From NCBI GenBank assembly GCA_023091735.1, contig JALKBU010000894.1, positions 1 through 21,473 of the forward strand: a DNA stretch of 21,473 bases, given 5' to 3'. Source of the stretch: Trichomonas tenax (lineage: Eukaryota > Parabasalia > Trichomonadida > Trichomonadidae). Numbering within the stretch: position 1 is the first letter of the stretch; each line of letters starts with the position of its first letter. Shown piece by piece: positions 9,299 to 16,910 of the stretch. The notes below the pieces were generated by a model that was given only the letters and a program-made list of their open reading frames with translations, had not been told where the DNA came from and did no database searches. A program made the position numbers and the translations under genes.

Positions 9299-9505
9299 TT
9301 TATTTTGTATTGGTATTCAATTTTTTTTCATATCGTCATTTTCAAGCCATCTTTGATCTTACATCATGAATCACTACAAGCGTAATGAGCATATATTACA
9401 AAATTACAAAGTTTTGAAATATATTTTTGATACCAATTAAGAATCAATTGTAATTGTATATAACAACATGAAATAAAAACTTTAGAATGACATTGTATAA
9501 CGATT

Positions 9506-10012
9506 TTATTTCTTTTTCTTCATAGTCATATTTGTTGGTGTTAATTTAAAAACAAGAGTCCTCTTCAAAGAAGATTTGGGATATTCAGCCATCGGCATAT
9601 CGAATTGCGTCACAATACTATCGAGTGCCGCTTTAATTTCATCTTTATTATTTACAATCTCGCAATTTCCTTCAGCAAGGACAGATTCATAGTACATTGT
9701 TGCATAGTACGGATGCATTCTATGGAATGTTCCAAGTGGTTTTGCAATAGTCAATGTTGCTGATGGATTTTGTTTAATCATATCGACTTTCCTTCCTTCA
9801 GTCGCTCCATGGAAATAGAATGTCGGGAACTTTTCATTGTCCTTCCATGAGAATCCATAGCAAAGGGGAACGCCATAAGGTTTGTCTTTGTTGCTCAAAC
9901 AGAGAACGCCGAATGGTTGGCCTTTGAGGAACTCCTTTATCTTTGATACGTCGTTTATTTGCCTGTCAATGCGTCTCATTACGTGCGCGAAGCGGAAGGA
10001 ACTCGTCAGCAT
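9506..10012 (-). CDS. nim: Nim-family flavin protein with hydrogenosome-like leader
   Basis: 168 aa of the pyridoxamine 5'-phosphate oxidase-like split-barrel fold. From residue 12, 'MRRIDRQI' matches where bacterial Nim proteins begin. 'GVLCLSNKDKPYGVPLCYGF' is the flavin-binding strand pair, and 'FYFHGATEGRKVDMIKQNP' (about 66-84) holds the conserved YFHGA block whose His (H68 here) is the key active-site residue of NimA. Nim proteins are linked to 5-nitroimidazole (metronidazole) resistance in bacteria, and trichomonads carry copies probably gained by lateral transfer. The natural substrate is uncertain. The extra N-terminal 11 residues begin MLTSSFRF, with the same M-L-[ST]-S-x-x-R-F pattern as the HydF leader in this window, which suggests import into the hydrogenosome. 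The C-terminus ends in four lysines. Whether it acts on nitroimidazoles cannot be read from sequence. Confidence 0.9.
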   Translation of the reverse strand: MLTSSFRFAHVMRRIDRQINDVSKIKEFLKGQPFGVLCLSNKDKPYGVPLCYGFSWKDNEKFPTFYFHGATEGRKVDMIKQNPSATLTIAKPLGTFHRMHPYYATMYYESVLAEGNCEIVNNKDEIKAALDSIVTQFDMPMAEYPKSSLKRTLVFKLTPTNMTMKKKK

Positions 10013-10446
10013 TTATTTCAATTTGGGAAAATTATCCTCTGAATCATAATTTTTTGGGAACAATATTGAAAAAACTCATTGAATCTATTGATTGAAAAAG
10101 TGGAGGTTTGAACTAATTCTATGATATCAGATATTGTTCCGTTTTTCATGTATTGACTGCTATTGCTAAAATCACACCTAGAGATGAAAAATTAAGCTCA
10201 AAACTGTATTTCGTCGGTACTCATTGCATTGAATTAACTACATAATTGCATGCACTGATTGATGCAACTATTGCAGGTGAAACTAAAAAATGCAAACGCA
10301 TATTCTTAAGATTCTTTATCAATGATAAATTTCCCTTTCAAATTAGACAAAGGAACAACAAACTTTGTAGTTTTGAAATTTATGGTAACGGTGATCTTCT
10401 TGGATTAGAAAATATTAAAAAATGTGTTTAGTTAGAAATGAATGAA
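10013..10446. other. Intergenic region, possible decayed coding fragment
   Basis: About 430 bp. On the plus strand one frame is open from 10117 to 10431 except for a single TAA at 10243-10245. No ATG begins either half. The residues ('ITPRDEKLSSKLYFVGTH' and later 'FEIYGNGDLLGLENIKK') look more protein-like than the surrounding noise, but I do not recognise them. It may be a remnant of a gene or of a mobile element, or chance. Confidence 0.25.
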
Positions 10447-11574
10447 TTATAATGAATCGATATATTGGACAATGTGGTCATGATTGAAAGCAGAGGCAGC
10501 CAATCTGACGTCGATTCCATTAGGTCCTTTGAGTTTGGCACCTTTAGAATGCAGGAACTTGATGATTTCAAGATGGCCTTGTTGGGCTGCACGAATAATA
10601 CATGGGAAGTCTTTGCTGTCAGCTGTATTGACGGAGCATCCAATAGAGACAAGGTATTTGACGACTTCGAGATGTCCTTCAATACAAGCCTTTGTTATTG
10701 GCTTATCGCCATTACCTATTCTTTTGTTAGGATCTGCACGTTGCGAATGTAGGTATTGCTGAATTTCGAGTTGGTTTGCTTGGGCCGCAAGGACCATTGG
10801 CGTGCAGCCATATTGATCTTGAGTATTAACTGAGATGCCAATAGAAAAGAGATACTTAACAATATCGATAAATCCTCTGCGTGTTGCAAAGAACAGTGCT
10901 GCGCAATCATCGGCACGTGGATTTGAGCCACTGGCGACTAACAGCTTAAGGATTTCGACTTGATTTTCCAGTGCTGCATGAACAACCAAAGGACCATTAG
11001 TATTAGGTAAGTTACCGTGATTATTTGGATTAGCGCCAAGAGATAACAATAAATTGCAGGTCTCTAGATCATGATTTGCATTTGCGACGTTCATGCAGGT
11101 GCCTCCACACCTTCCCATATCATCGACTTTGAAACCAATTGATGCGAGATACTTAATCATCTCCGGCCTTTTCTTTCGTGTTGCAATATGGATTAAATTC
11201 ATTCCTATTGAATCAAGGCAACTTTTGTTGAACCCCCTAGAAAAGAGGAAAGCCAAAACATCTGTAGTTTCTGAATCCAGTACAAGAGAAATGATTTCAA
11301 CATCATTATAATATTGCTTCTTACAAAATCCGTGATCGAGCAAATATTCGACAGCTTTGGGATTTTGACACATCAGAGAAATGGCAAATGTATCAAAACC
11401 CTCTGAGGATATAGCGTTCACGTTGCATCCTCCTTCAATTAATAATTTAATAAGAGGAAGTTCTCCTTGGACGCATGCCATAAGAAAGATTGTAAAATTA
11501 GCATGATGTTCTAATACTTCAGAGAGTCCTATCTTGCATGCGTAATTGATTAATGTTTGGTTGTTGGAGAGCAT
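10447..11574 (-). CDS. Ankyrin-repeat protein (open 3' part of a broken gene)
   Basis: 375 aa from the ATG at 11574. About eleven ankyrin repeats follow one another, for example 'PITKACIEGHLEVVKYLVSI' and 'GCTPMVLAAQANQLEIQQYL', each with the helix-turn-helix and a hairpin Asn/Asp (VNTADSK, PNNHGNL). Repeats 2-5 are more diverged, as in the DUF3447-type ankyrin proteins expanded in trichomonads. Ankyrin repeats bind proteins, and no enzyme domain is attached. The conserved N-terminal domain of this family lies upstream in other frames, so this frame is more likely the surviving tail of a pseudogene than a complete gene, although it could still be translated. Confidence 0.7.
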   Translation of the reverse strand: MLSNNQTLINYACKIGLSEVLEHHANFTIFLMACVQGELPLIKLLIEGGCNVNAISSEGFDTFAISLMCQNPKAVEYLLDHGFCKKQYYNDVEIISLVLDSETTDVLAFLFSRGFNKSCLDSIGMNLIHIATRKKRPEMIKYLASIGFKVDDMGRCGGTCMNVANANHDLETCNLLLSLGANPNNHGNLPNTNGPLVVHAALENQVEILKLLVASGSNPRADDCAALFFATRRGFIDIVKYLFSIGISVNTQDQYGCTPMVLAAQANQLEIQQYLHSQRADPNKRIGNGDKPITKACIEGHLEVVKYLVSIGCSVNTADSKDFPCIIRAAQQGHLEIIKFLHSKGAKLKGPNGIDVRLAASAFNHDHIVQYIDSL

Positions 11575-12173
11575 CAATTTTAAGAAAAAAAAAGTAAACT
11601 TCTACAAAATTTTGGAAATTGAATTTATTGTAGCATTCTTTTTGAGAATATCTAACAGGATTGGAAAGAATTGATTTCATCAATGGATTTAAATATGAAG
11701 AACTAATATTCTTAGTACTGCTTTCTATGTCAGCTTCAAGTATCTTGATTTTGCCTGAATATTCCCTCTTTGTTTTGTTATACAATTCTTGTTGTTGGAA
11801 TTCGGCATTTTTGAGTTCCTCGACCTTGTGATTGAGTTTGCGAATTTATTTTTTGGTATGTCTGTCTTCTTCATTAAGATCACTGATTGCGTTAAACATT
11901 GACTTTATTGGCTTTAATCTTGTTGATTTGTAAATTGCTTCCAGAAAATCAAGTAACTTTGAATAATCATCGTGTGGAAACTCAACACAGCAATACTTGA
12001 TAATGTCGAAGTGATCGAGGAAATGATAATCCTCTTTGATACCTTTAGCAATGTAAATTCGGATGCATGAGAAGTTTAACGAGATCGTCCACGTGCTCAA
12101 AGACTTTGAAAAGAGTGCTATTGTTTATGAAGTTACCAATATTTTCTGCATTCGCTTTGTAATCGAGATGCAT
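10447..12173 (-). pseudogene. Full-length ankyrin gene broken by two frameshifts and one stop
   Basis: The original gene seems to start at the ATG at 12173 (MHLDYKANAENIGNF). It reads to about 12060, where the frame shifts; the next frame continues 'IYIAKGIKEDYHFLDHF'. An in-frame TAA at 11846-11848 follows 'DLNEEDRHTKK', after which the same frame carries on as coiled coil ('IRKLNHKVEELKNAEFQQQ') and then 'NPLMKSILSNPVRYSQKE'. A run of nine A (11585-11593, T on the coding strand) marks the shift into the ankyrin frame. The upstream part matches the conserved N-terminal region that precedes ankyrin repeats in large trichomonad families. The TAA could derive from CAA by one C-to-T change. Three independent lesions argue for decay, not a single sequencing error. 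Confidence 0.75.
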
Positions 12174-12934
12174 TTTTATTTTTATTAGTCGTATTAGCCT
12201 TAATCAAGAAGTCGTATATTTTCATAAATGCTTTATTTGGTGATCACTCAATTGTCATCGCTGAGTTATTGCTAAATATCGAAAATTTTCGAAATTCTCA
12301 ATTATTATTAAATAAACCTTTCAAATCAAATCAACAATAGGCTCATTCTTTCTAGCTCTGAAATATATTGAGCTACTATCAAGAAAATGGCCAAAATAAA
12401 AATAGCAAAATATGTATCAAATATGAATAATAAAAAAGCTAAAAATAATTTCACTTTGAGTTCCTTTTTTATGGCCTTAAATCTTTTTGTTTGATTTAAA
12501 AATAATATTTTTACCGTCATAAGGTTTTCAAGGATAAGCTTAATTTCACGGGGTTAAAAGTGGCATATTCAAAGTTAGGGGTTGCAAAACAATATGCAGG
12601 TGAACATATAAATTGATAAAAATTCATGAGTTATCTGACTCAGCTGCTATGTCACTTTTTGTGATGATTGGAGGGATTGGATTCGATTCAGTCATTATAA
12701 AATGTATTTTTTTTAATTGTATTTCTGTTAATAAATTCTATTTAACTAAATAAATACTATAACAGCAGCATATTCCTAATGTGAATTAACGCAAAAATAT
12801 GGTTCAATCACAGTTTATTATTATTATTAAATTTAATATTGAAAATTATACTTTATAGATTTCTTGCAAAATGATATAGTGTCCATTATCAGCCAGCCAG
12901 GAAATAAGTTTAAACTGCTTGCAAGCCATGTTTA
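12174..12934. other. AT-rich intergenic region
   Basis: About 760 bp between the start of the broken ankyrin gene and the inverted-repeat patch. A 64-codon minus-strand frame at 12326-12520 is described separately. Otherwise I see no gene, RNA or repeat. The segment ACGGGGTTAAAAG near 12548 loosely resembles ACGGGGTAAAACA near 13257, inside the loop of the first hairpin. Confidence 0.35.
12326..12520 (-). CDS. Possible small membrane protein, 64 aa
   Basis: An ATG-started frame with a basic first third (Lys/Arg-rich) followed by a strongly hydrophobic stretch of about 25-30 residues that would cross a membrane. AT-rich DNA yields Phe/Ile/Leu-rich frames by chance, and there is no recognised family or promoter, so I hold this only as a possibility. 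Confidence 0.15.
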   Translation of the reverse strand: MTVKILFLNQTKRFKAIKKELKVKLFLAFLLFIFDTYFAIFILAIFLIVAQYISELERMSLLLI

Positions 12935-12972
12935 TAAAAAACAAAATTATCAAAATATCAAATCATAAAAAT

Positions 12973-13212
12973 TTAATGATTTTCTTTTACCTCAGGTATA
13001 GCTATGACTTCAGAAGTTAAAATCAGTGATTGGCTATCAAATACCTGAAATATTTGAAAGTCTTTCCATGTCAAAGATAGCTGATTTGTTAAGTCTTCTC
13101 GAGATGCGGGAATAACATGCCATGGTTTGTCTCTCAATATCCATCGTTTTTTCTTTTTTAATTTTTTCTGATTTATTAACTTTTTTGTGCTAAAATCTAT
13201 ATTCGCTTTACG
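12973..13212 (-). pseudogene. Coding-like fragment in left hairpin arm
   Basis: This is an open frame without an ATG, Lys-rich at its start and then reading 'KPWHVIPASREDLTNQLSLT' and 'SLILTSEVIAIPEV' before ending ENH-stop. The same residues are encoded in the opposite orientation by the right arm. The composition looks like a real protein C-terminus, but I do not recognise the family. It is probably a captured or decayed piece of an element gene. Confidence 0.35.
12982..13167. repeat. Perfect inverted repeat B, left arm (186 bp)
   Basis: This is the exact reverse complement of 13518-13703. The arms pair base for base with coordinate sum 26685, bounded by mismatches at 12981/13704 and 13168/13517. 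The loop between them is 350 bp. Confidence 0.95.
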
Positions 13213-13502
13213 TTATTATTATAAAACTGAATTATAATTAAAAAATATTCTTTCTTACGGGGTAAAACACACACTCTTTTCAGGGGCAAACTGTAAGTTT
13301 TATTCGATTTTCCTAGGCCACAATATGTGCCTTTATTTAAGTGACATATGATATAAAGAATACCATGTATGCCTTCATGTTTATATGGATTATGATTGAA
13401 TTAAATTACATCGCAAATCAGAGGTGATGAAGTTGGCAAAATTAAAAATATAATTGACTGTTGATTTTTTGCAATGTTTTGGTGTGCAAAATAGTCTATT
13501 AA

Positions 13503-13763
13503 CAAAAAGAATTGAGAAAAAAATTAAAAAAGAAAAAACGATGGATATTGAGAGACAAACCATGGCATGTTATTCCCGCATCTCGAGAAGACTTAACAAA
13601 TCAGCTATCTTTGACATGGAAAGACTTTCAAATATTTCAGGTATTTGATAGCCAATCACTGATTTTAACTTCTGAAGTCATAGCTATACCTGAGGTAAAA
13701 GAAGGGCAATTAAATTTTTATACGCAAAGTCGGCGAAACTCGTTTTTTAACTCACTGGATTAA
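13503..13763 (+). pseudogene. Coding-like fragment in right hairpin arm
   Basis: A stop-to-stop frame without an ATG. It encodes the same core as the left arm (about 55 residues from 'KKKKRW' to 'IPEVKE'), but its C-terminus is different, running on into the second hairpin before a stop. The changed end is what an insertion just after the shared segment would produce. Confidence 0.35.
13518..13703. repeat. Perfect inverted repeat B, right arm (186 bp)
   Basis: Partner of the arm at 12982-13167. The sequence immediately outside (from 13704) departs from the left arm's flank, and the matching flank reappears at about 14496. Confidence 0.95.
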
Positions 13764-14016
13764 CTTTTTGCTAAGTTATTGAACCCCAATGTACAAAATC
13801 CTGTTGTGCACGATATATTAAATAATTAGCTAACAAAGTCTATATTTCATTAAAATATTAGATATATCTTGTATCAAAAACATTGATTTGCCATGATGTG
13901 CTTTACTCATTATAATATATTATATTCCCATTGTATAGCATTTTATAACGTAAAACATGTTGTTGTCGATGATAAATAGGTAAATCTAATCACAAATTTG
14001 CTTTTTTAGCTTTTTT
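13725..14016. repeat. Perfect inverted repeat C, left arm (292 bp)
   Basis: Exact reverse complement of 14183-14474, bounded by mismatches at 13724/14475 and 14017/14182. Confidence 0.95.
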
Positions 14017-14182
14017 GGGAAAAAAATGTATACTAAAATCATTGTATTTTTGGGAGAATTATATAATTTTCCCAAAAAATGTCACATTTCTATTCTTTTC
14101 AATTTTTCAAATTTAACTGGTTAAATTTTTGTGAGAATAACACACAGAGCTTATGTGTGAACACTTGAAATAGTTTTTCAAA

Positions 14183-14474
14183 AAAAAAGCTAAAAAAGCA
14201 AATTTGTGATTAGATTTACCTATTTATCATCGACAACAACATGTTTTACGTTATAAAATGCTATACAATGGGAATATAATATATTATAATGAGTAAAGCA
14301 CATCATGGCAAATCAATGTTTTTGATACAAGATATATCTAATATTTTAATGAAATATAGACTTTGTTAGCTAATTATTTAATATATCGTGCACAACAGGA
14401 TTTTGTACATTGGGGTTCAATAACTTAGCAAAAAGTTAATCCAGTGAGTTAAAAAACGAGTTTCGCCGACTTTG
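14183..14474. repeat. Perfect inverted repeat C, right arm (292 bp)
   Basis: Partner of 13725-14016. The loop between the arms is 166 bp. Confidence 0.95.
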
Positions 14475-14553
14475 AATATCAATTTTAGACAAGCCGGTAA
14501 AAGGAAATCATTAAAATTTTATGATTTGATATTTTGATAATTTTGATTTTTTG

Positions 14554-15231
14554 AGATTGCGTCGTTTCTATTATAATTATTACGTACAACTTTAAAATGA
14601 TATTGCGTATTATTTTATAAGATTGCATTATAGAAAAAGAAAAATTTAACATCAATAGCGGCAAATGAACTGAATCCCATCAAAAGGAAATGTTAACAAC
14701 TGTGACGTATTTCTTACTCAAATTATGAGAAATTTGTTACTATGTAACCATTTTCCCCAGCCAATATTTTCAAATTTTAAATCTTCATTTTGACAAGCAC
14801 ATTATATTATTTATACAATGTAGATGTTGTGTACTAAATTTTAATGAATATGTTAATTTTTCTCAATCAATCTTTGATAAATCCGCTTAATTTCTTTTTC
14901 TTGTTATCTGTATTATATTTGCTATTACATGATAGAGGAATTTTTTTATTCCAACTTTTTTTCACTTTACAATAGTATTCAATTTCAACATTACTCGCTC
15001 TATCATTATGATTTATGATGTCAATTCTATATTCCAATTTTCAGCCGAGAAAAATTGAGGCTATCCTTGAAAACCGACCAACAGTATGATTTTTTATTGA
15101 GAAATAAGAATGATGAAAATGTGAAACACTCAAAGTGATTATAGTAAATAGAAAAGAAAAATTGACGATTTGAGATAAGTAATATTATATATTTTATGAA
15201 AATCATATTTTTTAAATAACTAATAATTCAA
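14554..15231. other. AT-rich intergenic region
   Basis: About 680 bp between the hairpin patch and the 3' end of the phosphatase gene. No open frame above about 50 codons looks coding. I see no RNA gene or repeat. It may include old element debris that I cannot recognise. Confidence 0.4.
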
Positions 15232-16143
15232 TTAAGCAAAGTACTGTGATGTTGTTTCATCTGGAATAACACGTTTGTCATTTGGAACTGCGCTAAATGT
15301 AACAAATGTCTTTTCGAAGTTTTCATCGATCTTCATAACAGAAGCGAGGTTTCCAGCACGATACATATAGTTAGGAGCAGACCAAACTGTTACAAGCTGT
15401 TCACCTTTGAAGTGCCATTGATAACCATTGACAGCTAATTGGTGAGCACGGACGATCAAATCTACTTCATTGTTGCGGCAGAACTCCTGGACAGGGCGTG
15501 TGCCGAAAAGCCAGCCAGCACCTCTCTGATTTACAGCCCAGCCTTCGATTTCGTCTGGATCACTCCATGTGAGATCCGCCAGCGCGCCTGTGTTAGGGAG
15601 TTCATCAGAGCGCTCGATTAACGAGACTTGGTCGATTAATTTAATTTCTGGGCTGAGGCCACCGTGAATTGCGAATACTCTGTTAGCAACGACTGAACCT
15701 ATTGGTAGAAGGTCGAAAACTTCGTTGCAAAGGCGCCAAATACCAGCATGTCCGTAAACGTTGATGCATTCGTCGTAGAAGCCGTAAAGTTGATTGACCT
15801 GGCGACACTCGTGGTTACCTCTGAGCAAGTAAATGTTCTCTGGGTACTTCAGCTTCAAGCATGCGAGGTATGCGAATGTTTCGAGTGAATAATAGCCACG
15901 GTCGACGTAATCGCCGAGGAAAAGATATCTGTTGTTTGTTGGACCGCCTGAAATCTCAAAAAGTTCGAAGAGATCATAGAGCTGGCCGTGGATATCGCCG
16001 CAAATCGTGATTGGAAGTGGAAGAGGGTGAATTGTGCCCTCCTGATACAAAACTTCCATCAATTTGTTGAATATCAGTGTGATCTGGTCCTCTGTCAGCC
16101 TCTTTCCGCCGCGGATTGTCTCGAGATAAAGATCTAATTCCAT
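15232..16143 (-). CDS. PP4/PP6-like Ser/Thr protein phosphatase catalytic subunit
   Basis: 303 aa, the normal length for the PP2A/PP4/PP6 group (about 305). All metal and catalytic motifs are present: GDIHGQ (49-54, D50 and H52), GDYVDRG (77-83, D78), RGNHE (108-112, N110), HGG (160-162, H160) and RAHQ (232-235, H234). It should dephosphorylate phospho-Ser/Thr proteins in the cytosol or nucleus as part of a complex with regulatory subunits. Similarity is mixed between PP4 and PP6. Two features are odd. The family's YCYRCGN block reads YMYRAGN (259-265), and the protein ends YFA where PP2A, PP4 and PP6 end YFL with a methylated leucine. An upstream in-frame ATG at 16245 would add 34 residues, but homology begins at 16143, so I chose that start. 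Codon use is relatively GC-rich, as in expressed genes. Confidence 0.93.
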   Translation of the reverse strand: MELDLYLETIRGGKRLTEDQITLIFNKLMEVLYQEGTIHPLPLPITICGDIHGQLYDLFELFEISGGPTNNRYLFLGDYVDRGYYSLETFAYLACLKLKYPENIYLLRGNHECRQVNQLYGFYDECINVYGHAGIWRLCNEVFDLLPIGSVVANRVFAIHGGLSPEIKLIDQVSLIERSDELPNTGALADLTWSDPDEIEGWAVNQRGAGWLFGTRPVQEFCRNNEVDLIVRAHQLAVNGYQWHFKGEQLVTVWSAPNYMYRAGNLASVMKIDENFEKTFVTFSAVPNDKRVIPDETTSQYFA

Positions 16144-16245
16144 TTTAAATTTTGGACGATAGAGACAACATCTGCAAAAAAGTGCAATATTTTGATTTTC
16201 CCAATAACTTCGATCTGATTTTTTTATTCGGATATTAGATTTCAT

Positions 16246-16910
16246 TTCTTCATTCTTTTAATATGATAATACACTAATGCTATAGTTTATAAATATATCA
16301 TTAAAGTTAGATTAATCAATCTTGTTGGTGATTTTTGACGAACAAAATTTAGTTCGTGGTTATAAAAAAGTGAGATTTTGGAAATTAGTGACATTTTTGT
16401 CATCGATTTTTCTATTTCTCATATCAATATGTTCACATTTTTGTTATCCTAATATACTATACACTTACTTTGGTTTATGAGTATAGCGTTAATATAGAAT
16501 TATATGCATAAGAAGTATATGTTTTAACATGAATTTGTTAAAATCAAATTTGTCAATTTTGTTAGTATATTAAATATCGATTTCATTTTGATCTGTTATA
16601 TGAATTGACTTTCTCATTATATGCTTTAAATATAACTATATAGTAGCATATAATAACATCTTCTATTTATGATTACAATCAAATACTGCGTCATTTTGTG
16701 CATCAATATTATTCCATAAATTTACAAAAATTAAAATAATATTTTGATCAATTCAAACTCAATAATAGATAAATAGCATCATATATTTTCTTATGTGAAT
16801 ATAAGGCATATGTATAATGGTATAAATGGAAGATATGAACATTGATTTATATAGTTGATATATTTCGATAAATGATGATTTTTGAATTCTAGGATTTTGA
16901 AAAAGTGTCA
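16246..16910. promoter_or_regulatory. Divergent intergenic region
   Basis: About 660 strongly AT-rich bp between the divergent phosphatase and USB1 genes. The USB1 start is preceded directly by TCA (GTGTCAATG). I see nothing else defensible: no tRNA, repeat or additional frame. Confidence 0.4.

Larger units (their letters stand above)
13704..14495. mobile_element. Second hairpin element, 792 bp, 292-bp perfect arms
   Basis: Arms 13725-14016 and 14183-14474 are exact reverse complements (coordinate sum 28199), with a 166-bp loop. The outermost 21 bp at each end (13704-13724 and 14475-14495) are only weakly related. GGTAAAAGAA at 13694-13703 and GGTAAAAGGA at 14496-14505 flank it symmetrically and look like a 10-bp target-site duplication with one difference. 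A duplication of 8-11 bp suits Mutator-like (or, at 8 bp, hAT) elements, so a non-autonomous Mutator-like foldback element is my best guess. There is no transposase inside. The loop holds a near-perfect 24-bp palindrome at 14051-14074. Confidence 0.65.
12935..14553. mobile_element. Hairpin (foldback) element carrying a nested second hairpin
   Basis: The outermost 50 bp on each side are inverted copies with about two mismatches (12941-12991 against 14496-14545), continuing for a few A/T bases beyond. Just inside the left end is the left arm of a perfect 186-bp inverted repeat. Its right arm, 13518-13703, is separated from the right end by a second hairpin (13704-14495). If the second hairpin is removed, the right arm runs straight on into the right-hand terminal copy, so the outer unit is about 830 bp with arms of about 230 bp and a 350-bp loop. 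No transposase lies inside, so it would be non-autonomous. I see no certain target-site duplication for the outer unit. Confidence 0.65.

Noticed and set aside
9495..9505. TAACGATT, similar to the Myb element TAACGAT of trichomonad promoters
   Set aside because: It sits between the 3' ends of two convergent genes, not upstream of any start.
10447..11577. Ankyrin frame starting at 11577
   Set aside because: That codon is TTG. The first ATG is at 11574, and the true gene start is probably far upstream at 12173.
14135..14148. AATAACACACAG resembles the trichomonad intron 3' element ACTAACACACAG
   Set aside because: It lies in the loop of a hairpin element with no coding sequence on either side and no convincing GTAYGT donor upstream, and the match has a mismatch in the branch region.
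16144..16245. 34-residue N-terminal extension of the phosphatase
   Set aside because: Family homology begins at the Met at 16143 and the extension has no similarity to known phosphatase N-termini. It cannot be fully excluded.
16905..16910. USB1 start at a GTG two codons before the ATG
   Set aside because: Non-ATG starts are unlikely in a nuclear eukaryotic gene, and the ATG at 16911 is preceded by the TCA seen at other starts here.
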